Counted from the first letter of the stretch, positions 1 to 6,484 are shown. The stretch: 6,594 bases of DNA from an uncultured Methanomethylovorans sp. (GCA_937968035.1 CALBTS010000002.1:1-6594), one strand, 5' to 3'. Notes: a model not told the origin generated them from the sequence alone. Program-made: numbers and translations.

Positions 1-63
1 GGACTCACAACTGGCTGAAAGGGACTCACAACTGGCTGAAAGGGACTCACAACTGGCTGAAAG
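1..63 (+). repeat. Three perfect 21-base tandem repeats (coding heptad minisatellite)
   Basis: Bases 1-21, 22-42 and 43-63 are identical copies of a unit that begins GGACTCACAACTGG and ends CTGAAAG. The unit is 21 bases, so gain or loss of a copy keeps the reading frame and adds or removes exactly one coiled-coil heptad. The window starts exactly at a repeat boundary, so the array may extend further upstream. There are no spacers between copies, so this is not a CRISPR array. Confidence 0.97.
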
Positions 64-163
64 GGAGAATATGATTCATTGTATGATTACGTCTAAAAGT
101 TGGCTAATTACCAAGCCTCTAAGGGATCTAAATAAATATATTAAAAGGAATAATGATATATGA
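1..163 (+). CDS. 3' end of a coiled-coil protein of the polysaccharide locus (start lies outside the window)
   Basis: The frame beginning at base 2 stays open for 53 codons and stops at TGA 161-163. The first 21 residues are three identical heptads, DSQLAER, with one leucine per seven residues, as in an extended coiled coil. The tail that follows includes SKSWLITKPLRDL. From memory this resembles the 'SWRLTAPLR' tail of coiled-coil glycosyltransferases and methyltransferases from O-antigen loci, where the coil follows the catalytic domain. No catalytic part is visible here, so the enzymatic activity is unknown. The stop codon overlaps the start of the next gene in ATGA (160-163), so the two are probably translationally coupled and may act together. 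That this is a real coding end rests on the frame-preserving repeat, the recognisable tail and the ATGA junction. The product is uncertain: it could be a methyltransferase, a glycosyltransferase or a chain-length regulator. Confidence 0.75.
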   Translation, partial: DSQLAERDSQLAERDSQLAERENMIHCMITSKSWLITKPLRDLNKYIKRNNDI

Positions 164-2970
164 GGTTTTTTTCTGATGCTGTTAAGGCAATCAACCTTAT
201 GAAGCGTGAGGGAGGCGTCGCTCTGTACAATAGAGCGATTAGGTATGTTGTAAATAGAGAGTATATGAAGCCATATTTGAATCCTTTGCATGAGGATGTC
301 TCTCCCTGTAACTTCCATAAAAATCCTCAAAATATTCAGGATAAGCTTCAGTTCTATGAGGACAATCAGTGTCTGGATATTCCAAAGCAAGATATAAAAA
401 TACTTGCCTTCTACTTCCCTCAATTTCACCCGTTTATTGAAAATGATACCTTCTGGGGGAAGGGATTTACAGAGTGGACAAACTGTACTAAAGCGCAATC
501 TCTTTTTGATGGCCATTTGCAGCCACGCTTGCCGGGAGAGCTTGGTTTTTATGACACTCGGATAAAAGATGTCCTTAAACGCCAAGTTGAGTTAGCCAAG
601 GAGCATGGGGTTTACGGGTTCTGTTTCCACCATTATTGGTTTATGGGGCGGCGCGTCATGCGTGTCCCGTACAATATGATGATGGAGAACCCTGATCTTG
701 ATATTCCGTTCTGTTTGCACTGGGCAAATGAACCTTGGACTGTCCGTTGGGATGGATTTGGAAATAAGGGAGTGCTTTTAGAGCAAAAACATACGCCTGA
801 TGATGATATAGCCTTCATCAAGGATATAGAGCCTGCTCTGCGTGACAGGAGATATATAAAAGTAGATGGAAGACCACTGCTAATAGTCTACCGTCCAAGT
901 CTGTTTCCTGATATTCGGGCAACTATTAAGCGGTGGAATGATTATTGTGAGTCGGTAGGTATAGGTAAGCTCTATCTTGCTGTGATGCAAACCTGTTTTG
1001 AAGGAGATATGGATCCAACTAAGTATGGTTTCGATGCAGCAATAGAATATCCTCCTCACAACATGGGCATCCAGAACATAAATTCAAGTGTTGAATTTTA
1101 TGATAAGAATTTTGCTGGAAATGTTCTGTCGTATCCCGAATTGGTTGAAAAGAATATCAAGAGGGAAAAGCCGACCTACAAGCTATTCCGTGGCCTTTTA
1201 CCTGGCTGGGATTGCACCCCAAGGCGGAAGAACCCTGATCTTATTATTGATCAAAGCCCTTGGAAGTATCAGGAGTGGTTGGAGTCACATATAGATTATA
1301 CAAAGAAAAACCTGGCACCGTCAGAACAGTTCATCTTTGTTAATGCTTGGAATGAATGGGCTGAAGGAGCGTATCTCGATCCTGATCGTCATTTTGGATA
1401 TGCGTATCTTAATGCGACCGCTAGGGCGCTATGCGCACGATTCCAGAAAAAGAGAATAGCCGTAGTATTGCATATTTACTTTACTGAGCTTTTGGATGAG
1501 TTTATCAGCTACTTCAGGAACATTCCGTTTGAGTATGATCTGTATGTTTCCACCAGCGCAGAATGCAAGTGTGAAGTTGAGGAGAAGCTGTTCCGTTTTA
1601 TCGGAACTGATCATGTGCAGGTTCTTGTTTTCCCAAATAAAGGGCGGGATATGGGGCCCTTTGTTGTCGGTTACAAAGACATATTTCCTAAATATAATCT
1701 CGTCTGTTTCCTGCATAGCAAAAAGAGTTCTTACGGATCAGGGATGGAAGGCTGGAGGCCGTATTTACTCAACAACCTGCTGGGGAGCAGTGACAGCATT
1801 CAGAAAATAGTAGAGTATTTTGATGTTGATCCCAAATTGGGAATGATTTGCCCCGATATTTTTCCGCCGGTAGCATCCATGGCCGAGTGGGGGAGCAATC
1901 ACCATCATGTAAAATGCTTGGCAGACAAGATGGGGATAGAAATTGATTTCAGTCAGACTCCGGTGTTCCCCTCCGGCTCCATGTTCTGGTTCAGGCCTGA
2001 ATCGCTCAAGCCCATGTTCAACCTAGGAATAGGCTATAAGGATTTCGAAGATAAGAGTGAAGAGAAAAACGATGGTACACTTGCCCATGCTTTCGAACGA
2101 CTATTCTTCAATGTTGTGGAGTTGGCTGGCTTTAGTTGGAGGAAAGTGTTGTTTGCCCCAGCAGAGGCGGATAAGGGGAATGTTTTTACTCCGCCAATAA
2201 AACTTGACATACAGAGCCTTCTGATAAGCACCTCTCCAAGGCTGGCTGTAATTCTTCATTTGTACTATGAAGACCTTTCTGAAGAAATTGCTGCCTATCT
2301 TAAAAGCATTCCATTGCCTTTTGATCTCTATATATCAACAAAAGATGACTCAGACAAATGCCGGATAAAAGATGTTTTTAGCTCTTGTCAAAATATAGCC
2401 AAAATGGATATTCGGACTCCCGGGAACTGCGGTAGGGATATTCTGCCATTTGCCCTGATTTATAAAGATATTTATACTGAAAAATATGATCTGATCTGCA
2501 AAATCCATTCTAAAAAGAGTCTTTTCAACGAAGGACATTCGTCATGGCGAAATTATCTGTTTGATAATCTTTTAGGGTCTACACATATAGTTAAAACGAT
2601 CTTGTATTATTTCATGACTGACCCATCATTAGGTATGATTTACCCGCGTACGTATGTTGGAGTGAGTGCCTATAACGATGAGGATCCGTGGCGTGCAAAT
2701 TGGGATAATTGTGAAAAACTCGCTAAGCGCCTAGAAATCCCTATAAGTAGGGGGATGAGTTTGGATTTTCCTTCAGGCTCGATGTTCTGGTTCCGGCCTG
2801 CCGCGCTTACTCCCCTTTATAATCTTAATTTGTCAGTGGATGATTTTGAGGAGGAAAAAGGGCAGCTTGACGCTACAGTAGCGCATGCTGTTGAAAGAAT
2901 GTTTGGTTTAGTGGCAAATAAAATGGGATTTAATAACCGTGTGGTCTACTTTAAGCCTGAGACTCCCTGA
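160..2970 (+). CDS. Three-domain glycan-assembly protein: WbsX-type glycosyltransferase/GH99-like domain plus two RgpF domains
   Basis: The 936-residue product has three recognisable parts. Residues about 79-425 match the WbsX/GH99-like family: FYFPQFHP at 84-91, FHHYW at 156-160, HWANEPW at 187-193 and NAWNEWAEG at 395-403, with the acidic residues E191, E399 and E402. Residues about 431-668 and 693-930 are two copies of the rhamnan synthesis F (RgpF) domain. They share AVxLHxY, DLYxST, GRD, the HSKKS box (519-523; 783-787), the NNLLGS/DNLLGS box and FPSGSMFWFRP (603-613; 870-880). These families occur in O-antigen and rhamnose-polysaccharide loci, so a cytoplasmic or membrane-associated role in glycan assembly is inferred; donor and linkage cannot be read from sequence. 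There is no signal peptide or obvious membrane helix. The ATG at 160 follows AAGGAA (145-150) with 10 bases between and overlaps the preceding stop. The first 78 residues match no domain I recognise. Confidence 0.93.
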   Translation: MRFFSDAVKAINLMKREGGVALYNRAIRYVVNREYMKPYLNPLHEDVSPCNFHKNPQNIQDKLQFYEDNQCLDIPKQDIKILAFYFPQFHPFIENDTFWGKGFTEWTNCTKAQSLFDGHLQPRLPGELGFYDTRIKDVLKRQVELAKEHGVYGFCFHHYWFMGRRVMRVPYNMMMENPDLDIPFCLHWANEPWTVRWDGFGNKGVLLEQKHTPDDDIAFIKDIEPALRDRRYIKVDGRPLLIVYRPSLFPDIRATIKRWNDYCESVGIGKLYLAVMQTCFEGDMDPTKYGFDAAIEYPPHNMGIQNINSSVEFYDKNFAGNVLSYPELVEKNIKREKPTYKLFRGLLPGWDCTPRRKNPDLIIDQSPWKYQEWLESHIDYTKKNLAPSEQFIFVNAWNEWAEGAYLDPDRHFGYAYLNATARALCARFQKKRIAVVLHIYFTELLDEFISYFRNIPFEYDLYVSTSAECKCEVEEKLFRFIGTDHVQVLVFPNKGRDMGPFVVGYKDIFPKYNLVCFLHSKKSSYGSGMEGWRPYLLNNLLGSSDSIQKIVEYFDVDPKLGMICPDIFPPVASMAEWGSNHHHVKCLADKMGIEIDFSQTPVFPSGSMFWFRPESLKPMFNLGIGYKDFEDKSEEKNDGTLAHAFERLFFNVVELAGFSWRKVLFAPAEADKGNVFTPPIKLDIQSLLISTSPRLAVILHLYYEDLSEEIAAYLKSIPLPFDLYISTKDDSDKCRIKDVFSSCQNIAKMDIRTPGNCGRDILPFALIYKDIYTEKYDLICKIHSKKSLFNEGHSSWRNYLFDNLLGSTHIVKTILYYFMTDPSLGMIYPRTYVGVSAYNDEDPWRANWDNCEKLAKRLEIPISRGMSLDFPSGSMFWFRPAALTPLYNLNLSVDDFEEEKGQLDATVAHAVERMFGLVANKMGFNNRVVYFKPETP

Positions 2971-2999
2971 GTATTCTTTGAGCTTACTCATGGCAAGTT

Positions 3000-3003
3000 G
3001 GAG
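3000..3003 (+). promoter_or_regulatory. Ribosome binding site (GGAG) that fixes the methyltransferase start
   Basis: GGAG lies 5 bases before the ATG at 3009. A GTG at 3003 is in frame two codons earlier but overlaps this site, so it is unlikely to be the start. The gap between the previous stop (2970) and this ATG is 38 bases, with no clear promoter or terminator. Confidence 0.75.
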
Positions 3004-3008
3004 TGATT

Positions 3009-3731
3009 ATGTTTTTTAAAAAGAAGCCGTTTCTTAAGAATAGCGGGTATTGCGTCTGCTGTGATCGAAATACAGTTTTTGTTAGTGAGAATAATTGGTT
3101 GAGAGATTTTTATGTGTGCATGAATTGTGGCTCGATTCCACGTGAACGGGCGTTAATGTATGCGATTGAGCGATATGCCCCAAACTGGAAAAATCTTGTT
3201 ATACATGAGTCCTCTCCTGCACAGAGAGGTGCGTCACTAAAGCTTCAAAACTTATGTAAATCTTATATTCCTACGCAATATTTTCCCTCTGCTGAAAGTG
3301 GGAGTATGCATAATGGCATTCAGTGTGAAAATCTGGAAAAATTATCTTTTCCTGATGAGTCAATTGACCTACATGTTACTCAAGATGTTTTTGAACACTT
3401 GTTTTCACCGGAAAAAGCTTTTAGCGAGATTCACAGAACATTAAAGCCTAAAGGAATGTTAATATCAACAGTACCACTTGAGAATAAACAAAATCCTACT
3501 CAAATTGTTGCAGAGCTTACGCCTGCTGGAATTAAATATCATTTTGAGCCTGTATATCATGGCAATCCAGTATCTGAAAGTGGCTCTCTAGTTACAAGAA
3601 AATGGGGATATGATATAGTTGATTTTATATACAGCTCAAGTGGAATGACAACTACTATTATGTATATTGATAACATTGAATACGGTATACGTGCTGAATT
3701 TATTGAAGTATTAATTTCATGTAAGTTTTAA
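3009..3731 (+). CDS. Class I SAM-dependent methyltransferase with N-terminal zinc-ribbon-like CxxC/CxxC pair
   Basis: The 240-residue product starts at ATG 3009. C15-x2-C18 and C37-x2-C40 near the N-terminus look like a treble-clef or zinc-ribbon metal site. The rest resembles the Methyltransf_11 fold: DESIDLHVTQDVFEH (116-130) fits the motif before and after strand 4, and HRTLKPKGMLISTVP (142-156) fits the typical 'R-LKPGG' segment. The usual glycine-rich SAM motif I is not present. Its place is taken by VIHESSPAQRG (64-74), with E67 as the possible ribose-binding acid. This variant recalls methyltransferases of polysaccharide and secondary-metabolite loci, but I cannot assign the substrate. 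A nucleotide sugar or the growing glycan are the likely candidates given the neighbours. The gene is AT-rich: about 39% G+C over 3001-3300 and 33% over 3421-3720, against about 44% in flanking blocks, so it may have a separate origin. Confidence 0.85.
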   Translation: MFFKKKPFLKNSGYCVCCDRNTVFVSENNWLRDFYVCMNCGSIPRERALMYAIERYAPNWKNLVIHESSPAQRGASLKLQNLCKSYIPTQYFPSAESGSMHNGIQCENLEKLSFPDESIDLHVTQDVFEHLFSPEKAFSEIHRTLKPKGMLISTVPLENKQNPTQIVAELTPAGIKYHFEPVYHGNPVSESGSLVTRKWGYDIVDFIYSSSGMTTTIMYIDNIEYGIRAEFIEVLISCKF

Positions 3732-3756
3732 TTAGTAGGCTTTTATAAACTATTAT

Positions 3757-3762
3757 TGGAGG
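3757..3762 (+). promoter_or_regulatory. Strong ribosome binding site (TGGAGG) for the epimerase gene
   Basis: TGGAGG ends 5 bases before ATG 3768. An in-frame TTG at 3756 would place the Shine-Dalgarno sequence inside the coding region, so ATG 3768 is preferred. Confidence 0.8.
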
Positions 3763-3767
3763 TTCGT

Positions 3768-4409
3768 ATGCGGATTATAAGTGTCAATTCAGCTGAGGCG
3801 TCTGATGTCAAAATGATTAGGTTTGGTAGATTCTCTGATGCGCGAGGATATTTTACTGAGCCTTTTCGGAAGAGTGTGTTTTTTAACCACCCAGATCTTG
3901 TAGAATGTATGAAGGGAGTTGAGTTTGTTCAGGCAAATGAAAGCTTCTCAAAAAAGGGAGTTGTTCGCGGTCTTCACTTTCAGTGGAACCCATATATGTC
4001 TAAGCTTGTAAGAACAGTTTCAGGACACATGATTGATCTATTCCTTGATATACGTAAAGGCTCCCCCACGTTTGGTAAGATAATGGCATATGATATGCCC
4101 ATTAGTGACGATAGTGCTTATGGGGAATGGATCTGGGTGCCTACAGGTTTTGCCCATGGGAATTTGTTTCTTGAAGATACTCGGATTGAATATTTTTGTT
4201 CGGGTGAATACAGTCAGGGATGTGAGGCAGGGATATCGCCATTGGCTCCCGATCTTGACTGGTCTTTGTGTGACCCTGCTCTTAAAGAGGTTTTTGATTC
4301 AGTTGTATCAGGTGAGAACTTGATGACGGACAAGGACAGAAACGGTCTTACTCTTGCTCAGTGGGTAGCAGATGAGCGCTCTAGTAATTTTGCGTACAAG
4401 GGGGAGTGA
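3768..4409 (+). CDS. RmlC-like cupin: dTDP-4-dehydrorhamnose 3,5-epimerase family protein
   Basis: The 213-residue product belongs to the RmlC/RfbC family, which epimerises C3 and/or C5 of 4-keto-6-deoxy nucleotide sugars. Visible family marks are FSDARGYFTEPFR (22-34), the GVVRGLHFQ block (64-72) with the probable catalytic base H70, and VPTGFAHGNLF (124-134). Y142 fits the catalytic tyrosine position. D190 in the MTDKD segment fits the aspartate that pairs with the histidine. These assignments come from remembered RmlC features (His63, Tyr133, Asp170 in the Salmonella enzyme), not from an alignment. The protein is somewhat longer than the usual 180-190 residues. No rmlA or rmlB is in the window, so the donor could be a dTDP, CDP or other nucleotide sugar and strict RmlC function is not proven. 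It would be a soluble cytoplasmic dimer. Its stop (4407-4409) lies between the next gene's ribosome binding site and its ATG. Confidence 0.9.
   Translation: MRIISVNSAEASDVKMIRFGRFSDARGYFTEPFRKSVFFNHPDLVECMKGVEFVQANESFSKKGVVRGLHFQWNPYMSKLVRTVSGHMIDLFLDIRKGSPTFGKIMAYDMPISDDSAYGEWIWVPTGFAHGNLFLEDTRIEYFCSGEYSQGCEAGISPLAPDLDWSLCDPALKEVFDSVVSGENLMTDKDRNGLTLAQWVADERSSNFAYKGE
4400..4406 (+). promoter_or_regulatory. Ribosome binding site (GGGGGAG) inside the end of the epimerase gene
   Basis: This site ends 5 bases before ATG 4412 and lies just before the epimerase stop TGA at 4407-4409. The in-frame GTG at 4406 overlaps the site, so ATG 4412 is the better start. The arrangement suggests translational coupling. 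Confidence 0.75.
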
Positions 4410-4411
4410 GT

Positions 4412-5146
4412 ATGACTGAACCGAAAAGAATTCTTTTCACTGGTGGAAGTGGACTGTTGGGGGGGGAGTTTAAACATCTTTTGCCAGATGCCCATTATCC
4501 CACAACATTAGAATTTGATGTTACTAACTATGACCAGATGAATGGATATCTGTCTAAAAATGATATCGCTTTGATAATCCATGCCGCTGCCTTCACCTCC
4601 CCGCCAAGAATAGATCAGGAGCCTGTGAAGGGCATTGATGTAAATATTATCGGCACTGCCAACTTGGTTAAACTTTCATCTCTCCATGGTATCCGGTTGA
4701 TTTATATCTCTACAGACTATGTGTTTAAAGGTGACAAAGGTAATTACCTTGAAGATGATCCGGTATACCCGGTAAATAAGTATGCGTGGTCGAAGCTCGG
4801 TGGTGAATGTGCCGTCAGGATGTATGAGAATTCCCTGATTATAAGGACTACATTTGGGCCTAATGTATTTCCTTATGAGAAAGCTTTTACTGATCAATGG
4901 ACAAGCCGGGAGAGTGTCGCAAGCATTTCAAAAAAGATTGCGTATATTGCTCAAACAGACATGACTGGTACAGTTCATGTTGGGGGGAATAGAAAGACAG
5001 TATTTGAATATGCAAAATCTCTTGATGAATCAAAAGACATTAATCCGTTATCAATTAATGAAGTGAATTTTAAAGTGCCCCAGGATACATCACTAGATTG
5101 TAATAAGTTTAACGCGGCAATAAAAAGTCAATTGGTTGGAGGGTAA
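4412..5146 (+). CDS. RmlD-like NAD(P)-dependent sugar-nucleotide reductase (SDR family)
   Basis: The 244-residue product is an extended SDR of the RmlD_sub_bind type. It has the Rossmann motif FTGGSGLLGG (9-18), IIHAAAFTSP (55-64), the catalytic-loop segment ISTDYVFKG (99-107) and the YxxxK pair Y124/K128. The segment ending in DYVF followed by EDDPVYPVNKYAWSK is typical of RmlD, which reduces the 4-keto group of a dTDP-4-keto sugar after RmlC epimerisation. Position directly after the RmlC-like gene (2-base gap) supports that coupled role. The protein is about 50 residues shorter than typical RmlD (near 290-300), and the shortening seems to fall in the C-terminal substrate-binding half. It may therefore use a different sugar or be a reductase for another deoxyhexose. 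The catalytic residues are intact, so I treat it as functional. Confidence 0.87.
   Translation: MTEPKRILFTGGSGLLGGEFKHLLPDAHYPTTLEFDVTNYDQMNGYLSKNDIALIIHAAAFTSPPRIDQEPVKGIDVNIIGTANLVKLSSLHGIRLIYISTDYVFKGDKGNYLEDDPVYPVNKYAWSKLGGECAVRMYENSLIIRTTFGPNVFPYEKAFTDQWTSRESVASISKKIAYIAQTDMTGTVHVGGNRKTVFEYAKSLDESKDINPLSINEVNFKVPQDTSLDCNKFNAAIKSQLVGG
5137..5143 (+). promoter_or_regulatory. Ribosome binding site (TGGAGGG) that supports a GTG start
   Basis: This strong site lies over the last codons of the reductase gene and ends 4 bases before GTG 5148. The in-frame TTG at 5136 overlaps it. The translation from GTG, MKILLAGGAGYIG, is a normal SDR N-terminus. Confidence 0.8.
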
Positions 5147-5147
5147 C

Positions 5148-6101
5148 GTGAAAATATTACTTGCAGGTGGAGCTGGATATATTGGTTCAGCATTAGCGCC
5201 AGTGCTTGTTGAGCATGGGTATGAAGTTGATGTCATCGATCTGCTTTGGTTTGGTAATCAGCTGCCTAGTAGTGTGCCGGTGATTAAAAAGGATCTTTTT
5301 GATTGTACAACTGAAGACTTTGAAAAATATGATCAAATTATTTTTCTTGGTGGGCTTTCTAACGACCCTATGGCTGAATACAGTCCAGCCAAAAACTTTA
5401 TTCAGAATGGGGCACTACCTGCGTTTCTGGCATTTACTGCTAAAAATGCAGGGGTTAAGAGGCTTATATATGCCTCTTCCTGCTCAGTTTACGGATATAC
5501 AGTCAACCAGTTGTATGATGAAAACTCTCCGCTTACTTGCGGATACCCCTATGGTATTTCGAAGCTCCAGGGGGAAAGTGGTGCTATGCAGCTTCAGGAT
5601 GATAATTTCTCTGTTATCTCTCTGCGCCAGGGAACGGTTTCTGGGCATAGCCCACGTATGCGTATGGATTTGATTGTGAACACTATGTTCAAAACGGCAA
5701 TGACTGAAGGAAAGGTTGTTGTAAACAATCCCGCAATTTGGCGTCCTCTTTATGATCTTCGAGATGCGATTAGCGGATTCTTGCGTGCTATTCAGGCTGA
5801 TTATTCAATTAGCGGATCATTTAACGTGGCCTCAGGCAATTATACTGTGGGGCAGGTTGGTGATATGGTTAAGGATGAGGTTGAGAAGCTATCAGGCAGA
5901 AGGATAAAAATAGATCTGCGTAATGTTCAGGATTTTAGAAATTACAAAGTTTCTATCGAAAAGGCTAAAACCTACCTTGGATTTCAGCCTCAGTACACAG
6001 TTACAGATATTATTATGGATCTTTATGCTCACTTAGATGCGTATGGTGATTTTGAAAACGATAATTTCTATAATATACGAGTGTTTAGAAACAGCAACTA
6101 G
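5148..6101 (+). CDS. NAD-dependent epimerase/dehydratase of nucleotide sugars (extended SDR)
   Basis: The 317-residue product has the nucleotide-binding motif AGGAGYIGS (6-14), the catalytic segment ASSCSVYG (109-116) and the YxxxK pair Y135/K139 in YPYGISKLQGE. The late region RPLYDLRDAISGFLRAI (199-215) and FNVASGNYTVGQV (225-237) match the substrate domain of GalE/WcaG-like enzymes. The family acts on UDP-, dTDP-, GDP- or CDP-sugars as epimerase, dehydratase or reductase, and the exact reaction is not readable. The 1-base gap from the reductase stop and the overlapping ribosome binding site show tight coupling. It and its two neighbours probably act on the same sugar nucleotide in the cytoplasm. 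Length is normal and no break is seen. The C-terminal FYNIRVFRN end is distinctive and may help place it in a subfamily. Confidence 0.9.
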   Translation: MKILLAGGAGYIGSALAPVLVEHGYEVDVIDLLWFGNQLPSSVPVIKKDLFDCTTEDFEKYDQIIFLGGLSNDPMAEYSPAKNFIQNGALPAFLAFTAKNAGVKRLIYASSCSVYGYTVNQLYDENSPLTCGYPYGISKLQGESGAMQLQDDNFSVISLRQGTVSGHSPRMRMDLIVNTMFKTAMTEGKVVVNNPAIWRPLYDLRDAISGFLRAIQADYSISGSFNVASGNYTVGQVGDMVKDEVEKLSGRRIKIDLRNVQDFRNYKVSIEKAKTYLGFQPQYTVTDIIMDLYAHLDAYGDFENDNFYNIRVFRNSN

Positions 6102-6109
6102 GAATTGAT

Positions 6110-6140
6110 ATTCACCTGTTTGTGGAAACTTAGGTGCAAT
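6110..6140 (+). other. Imperfect hairpin downstream of the last intact sugar gene
   Basis: CACCT (6113-6117) pairs with AGGTG (6132-6136), and inside it GTTT (6118-6121) pairs with AAAC (6126-6129) around a GTGG loop. A TT bulge sits at 6130-6131, and ATT/AAT (6110-6112, 6138-6140) can extend the stem past a one-base bulge. There is no T run after the stem, so it is not a standard intrinsic terminator. It could be an mRNA 3'-end or pausing structure. The rest of the 91-base gap (6102-6192) shows nothing else I can support. Confidence 0.35.
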
Positions 6141-6192
6141 TGATGTGTGAGTATGTGCTGTTGGGCAATATAAGTCCTAGTATGACTGAAAA

Positions 6193-6459
6193 GTGAGCTA
6201 CGATTTGGTTGTCGTTTTACTTTCCACATACACTGGATCAGAGTTTATTCAAGAACTGTTAGAGTCTATACATTATCAAGGCAATAGGTGCTGGTCACTT
6301 GTTGCCCGTGATGATGGTTCAACAGACGCAACCTTAAGTATTCTCAATAATTTTTCTGCATGTTTTCCTGATAAAGTAACAGTTCTGAATGGTGATGGGC
6401 CGCGACTCGGCCCTTCTGCCAGCTTTGTCTGCTGTAAATCTTTTCTTGCATGCTATTGA
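6193..6459 (+). pseudogene. Truncated N-terminal fragment of a family 2 glycosyltransferase
   Basis: The 88 codons encode the first part of a GT-A fold enzyme. LLSTYTGSEFIQELLESI (9-26) and ARDDGSTDATLSIL (38-51) are the typical GT2 N-terminal motifs, with the nucleotide-binding D40-D41. RLGPSASF (71-78) fits the segment that normally precedes the DxD metal motif of rhamnosyltransferase-like GT2 proteins. The frame then degenerates (VCCKSFLACY) and stops at TGA 6457-6459, before any DxD motif. Full-length relatives have roughly 250-330 residues, so most of the enzyme is missing. The start is also doubtful. GTG 6193 has no clear Shine-Dalgarno sequence and an in-frame TGA (6187-6189) lies just upstream. 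ATG 6182 opens MTEK but is one base out of frame, which could be a second lesion. An inactive remnant is the likely reading. Confidence 0.8.
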
Positions 6460-6484
6460 TGATGTCATATATGCTGTCAATTGA

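Noticed and set aside
1..63. Direct repeats as a possible CRISPR array or iteron origin
   Set aside because: The copies are contiguous without spacers, keep a reading frame of coiled-coil heptads and end in a coding tail, so a coding minisatellite explains them fully.
76..585. 169-codon open frame on the - strand
   Set aside because: It lies over the 5' part of the WbsX gene, has no recognisable domain or ribosome binding site, and reads as a shadow frame. The same applies to the - strand frames at 633-821, 1429-1716, 2034-2231, 2350-2538 and 4676-4897.
1496..1810. 104-codon + strand frame inside the RgpF region
   Set aside because: It overlaps a conserved RgpF domain in another frame and has no family features. 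The frames at 1088-1294, 4090-4323 and 5299-5673 are rejected for the same reason.
3003..3008. Upstream GTG start for the methyltransferase, with the similar TTG 3756, GTG 4406 and TTG 5136 starts
   Set aside because: Each of these longer starts overlaps the Shine-Dalgarno sequence of the downstream start, so translation from it is unlikely.
4410..4420. GTATGACTGAA shared with 6180-6190, considered as a recombination repeat
   Set aside because: It is only 11 bases and mostly reflects two similar start regions (ATG ACT GAA); chance is a sufficient explanation.
6431..6484. Short frame ending AIDDVIYAVN at TGA 6482-6484 as the tail of an antitoxin gene
   Set aside because: The abutting position before the PIN start is suggestive, but the frame reads back into GT2 sequence and no antitoxin motif is visible.
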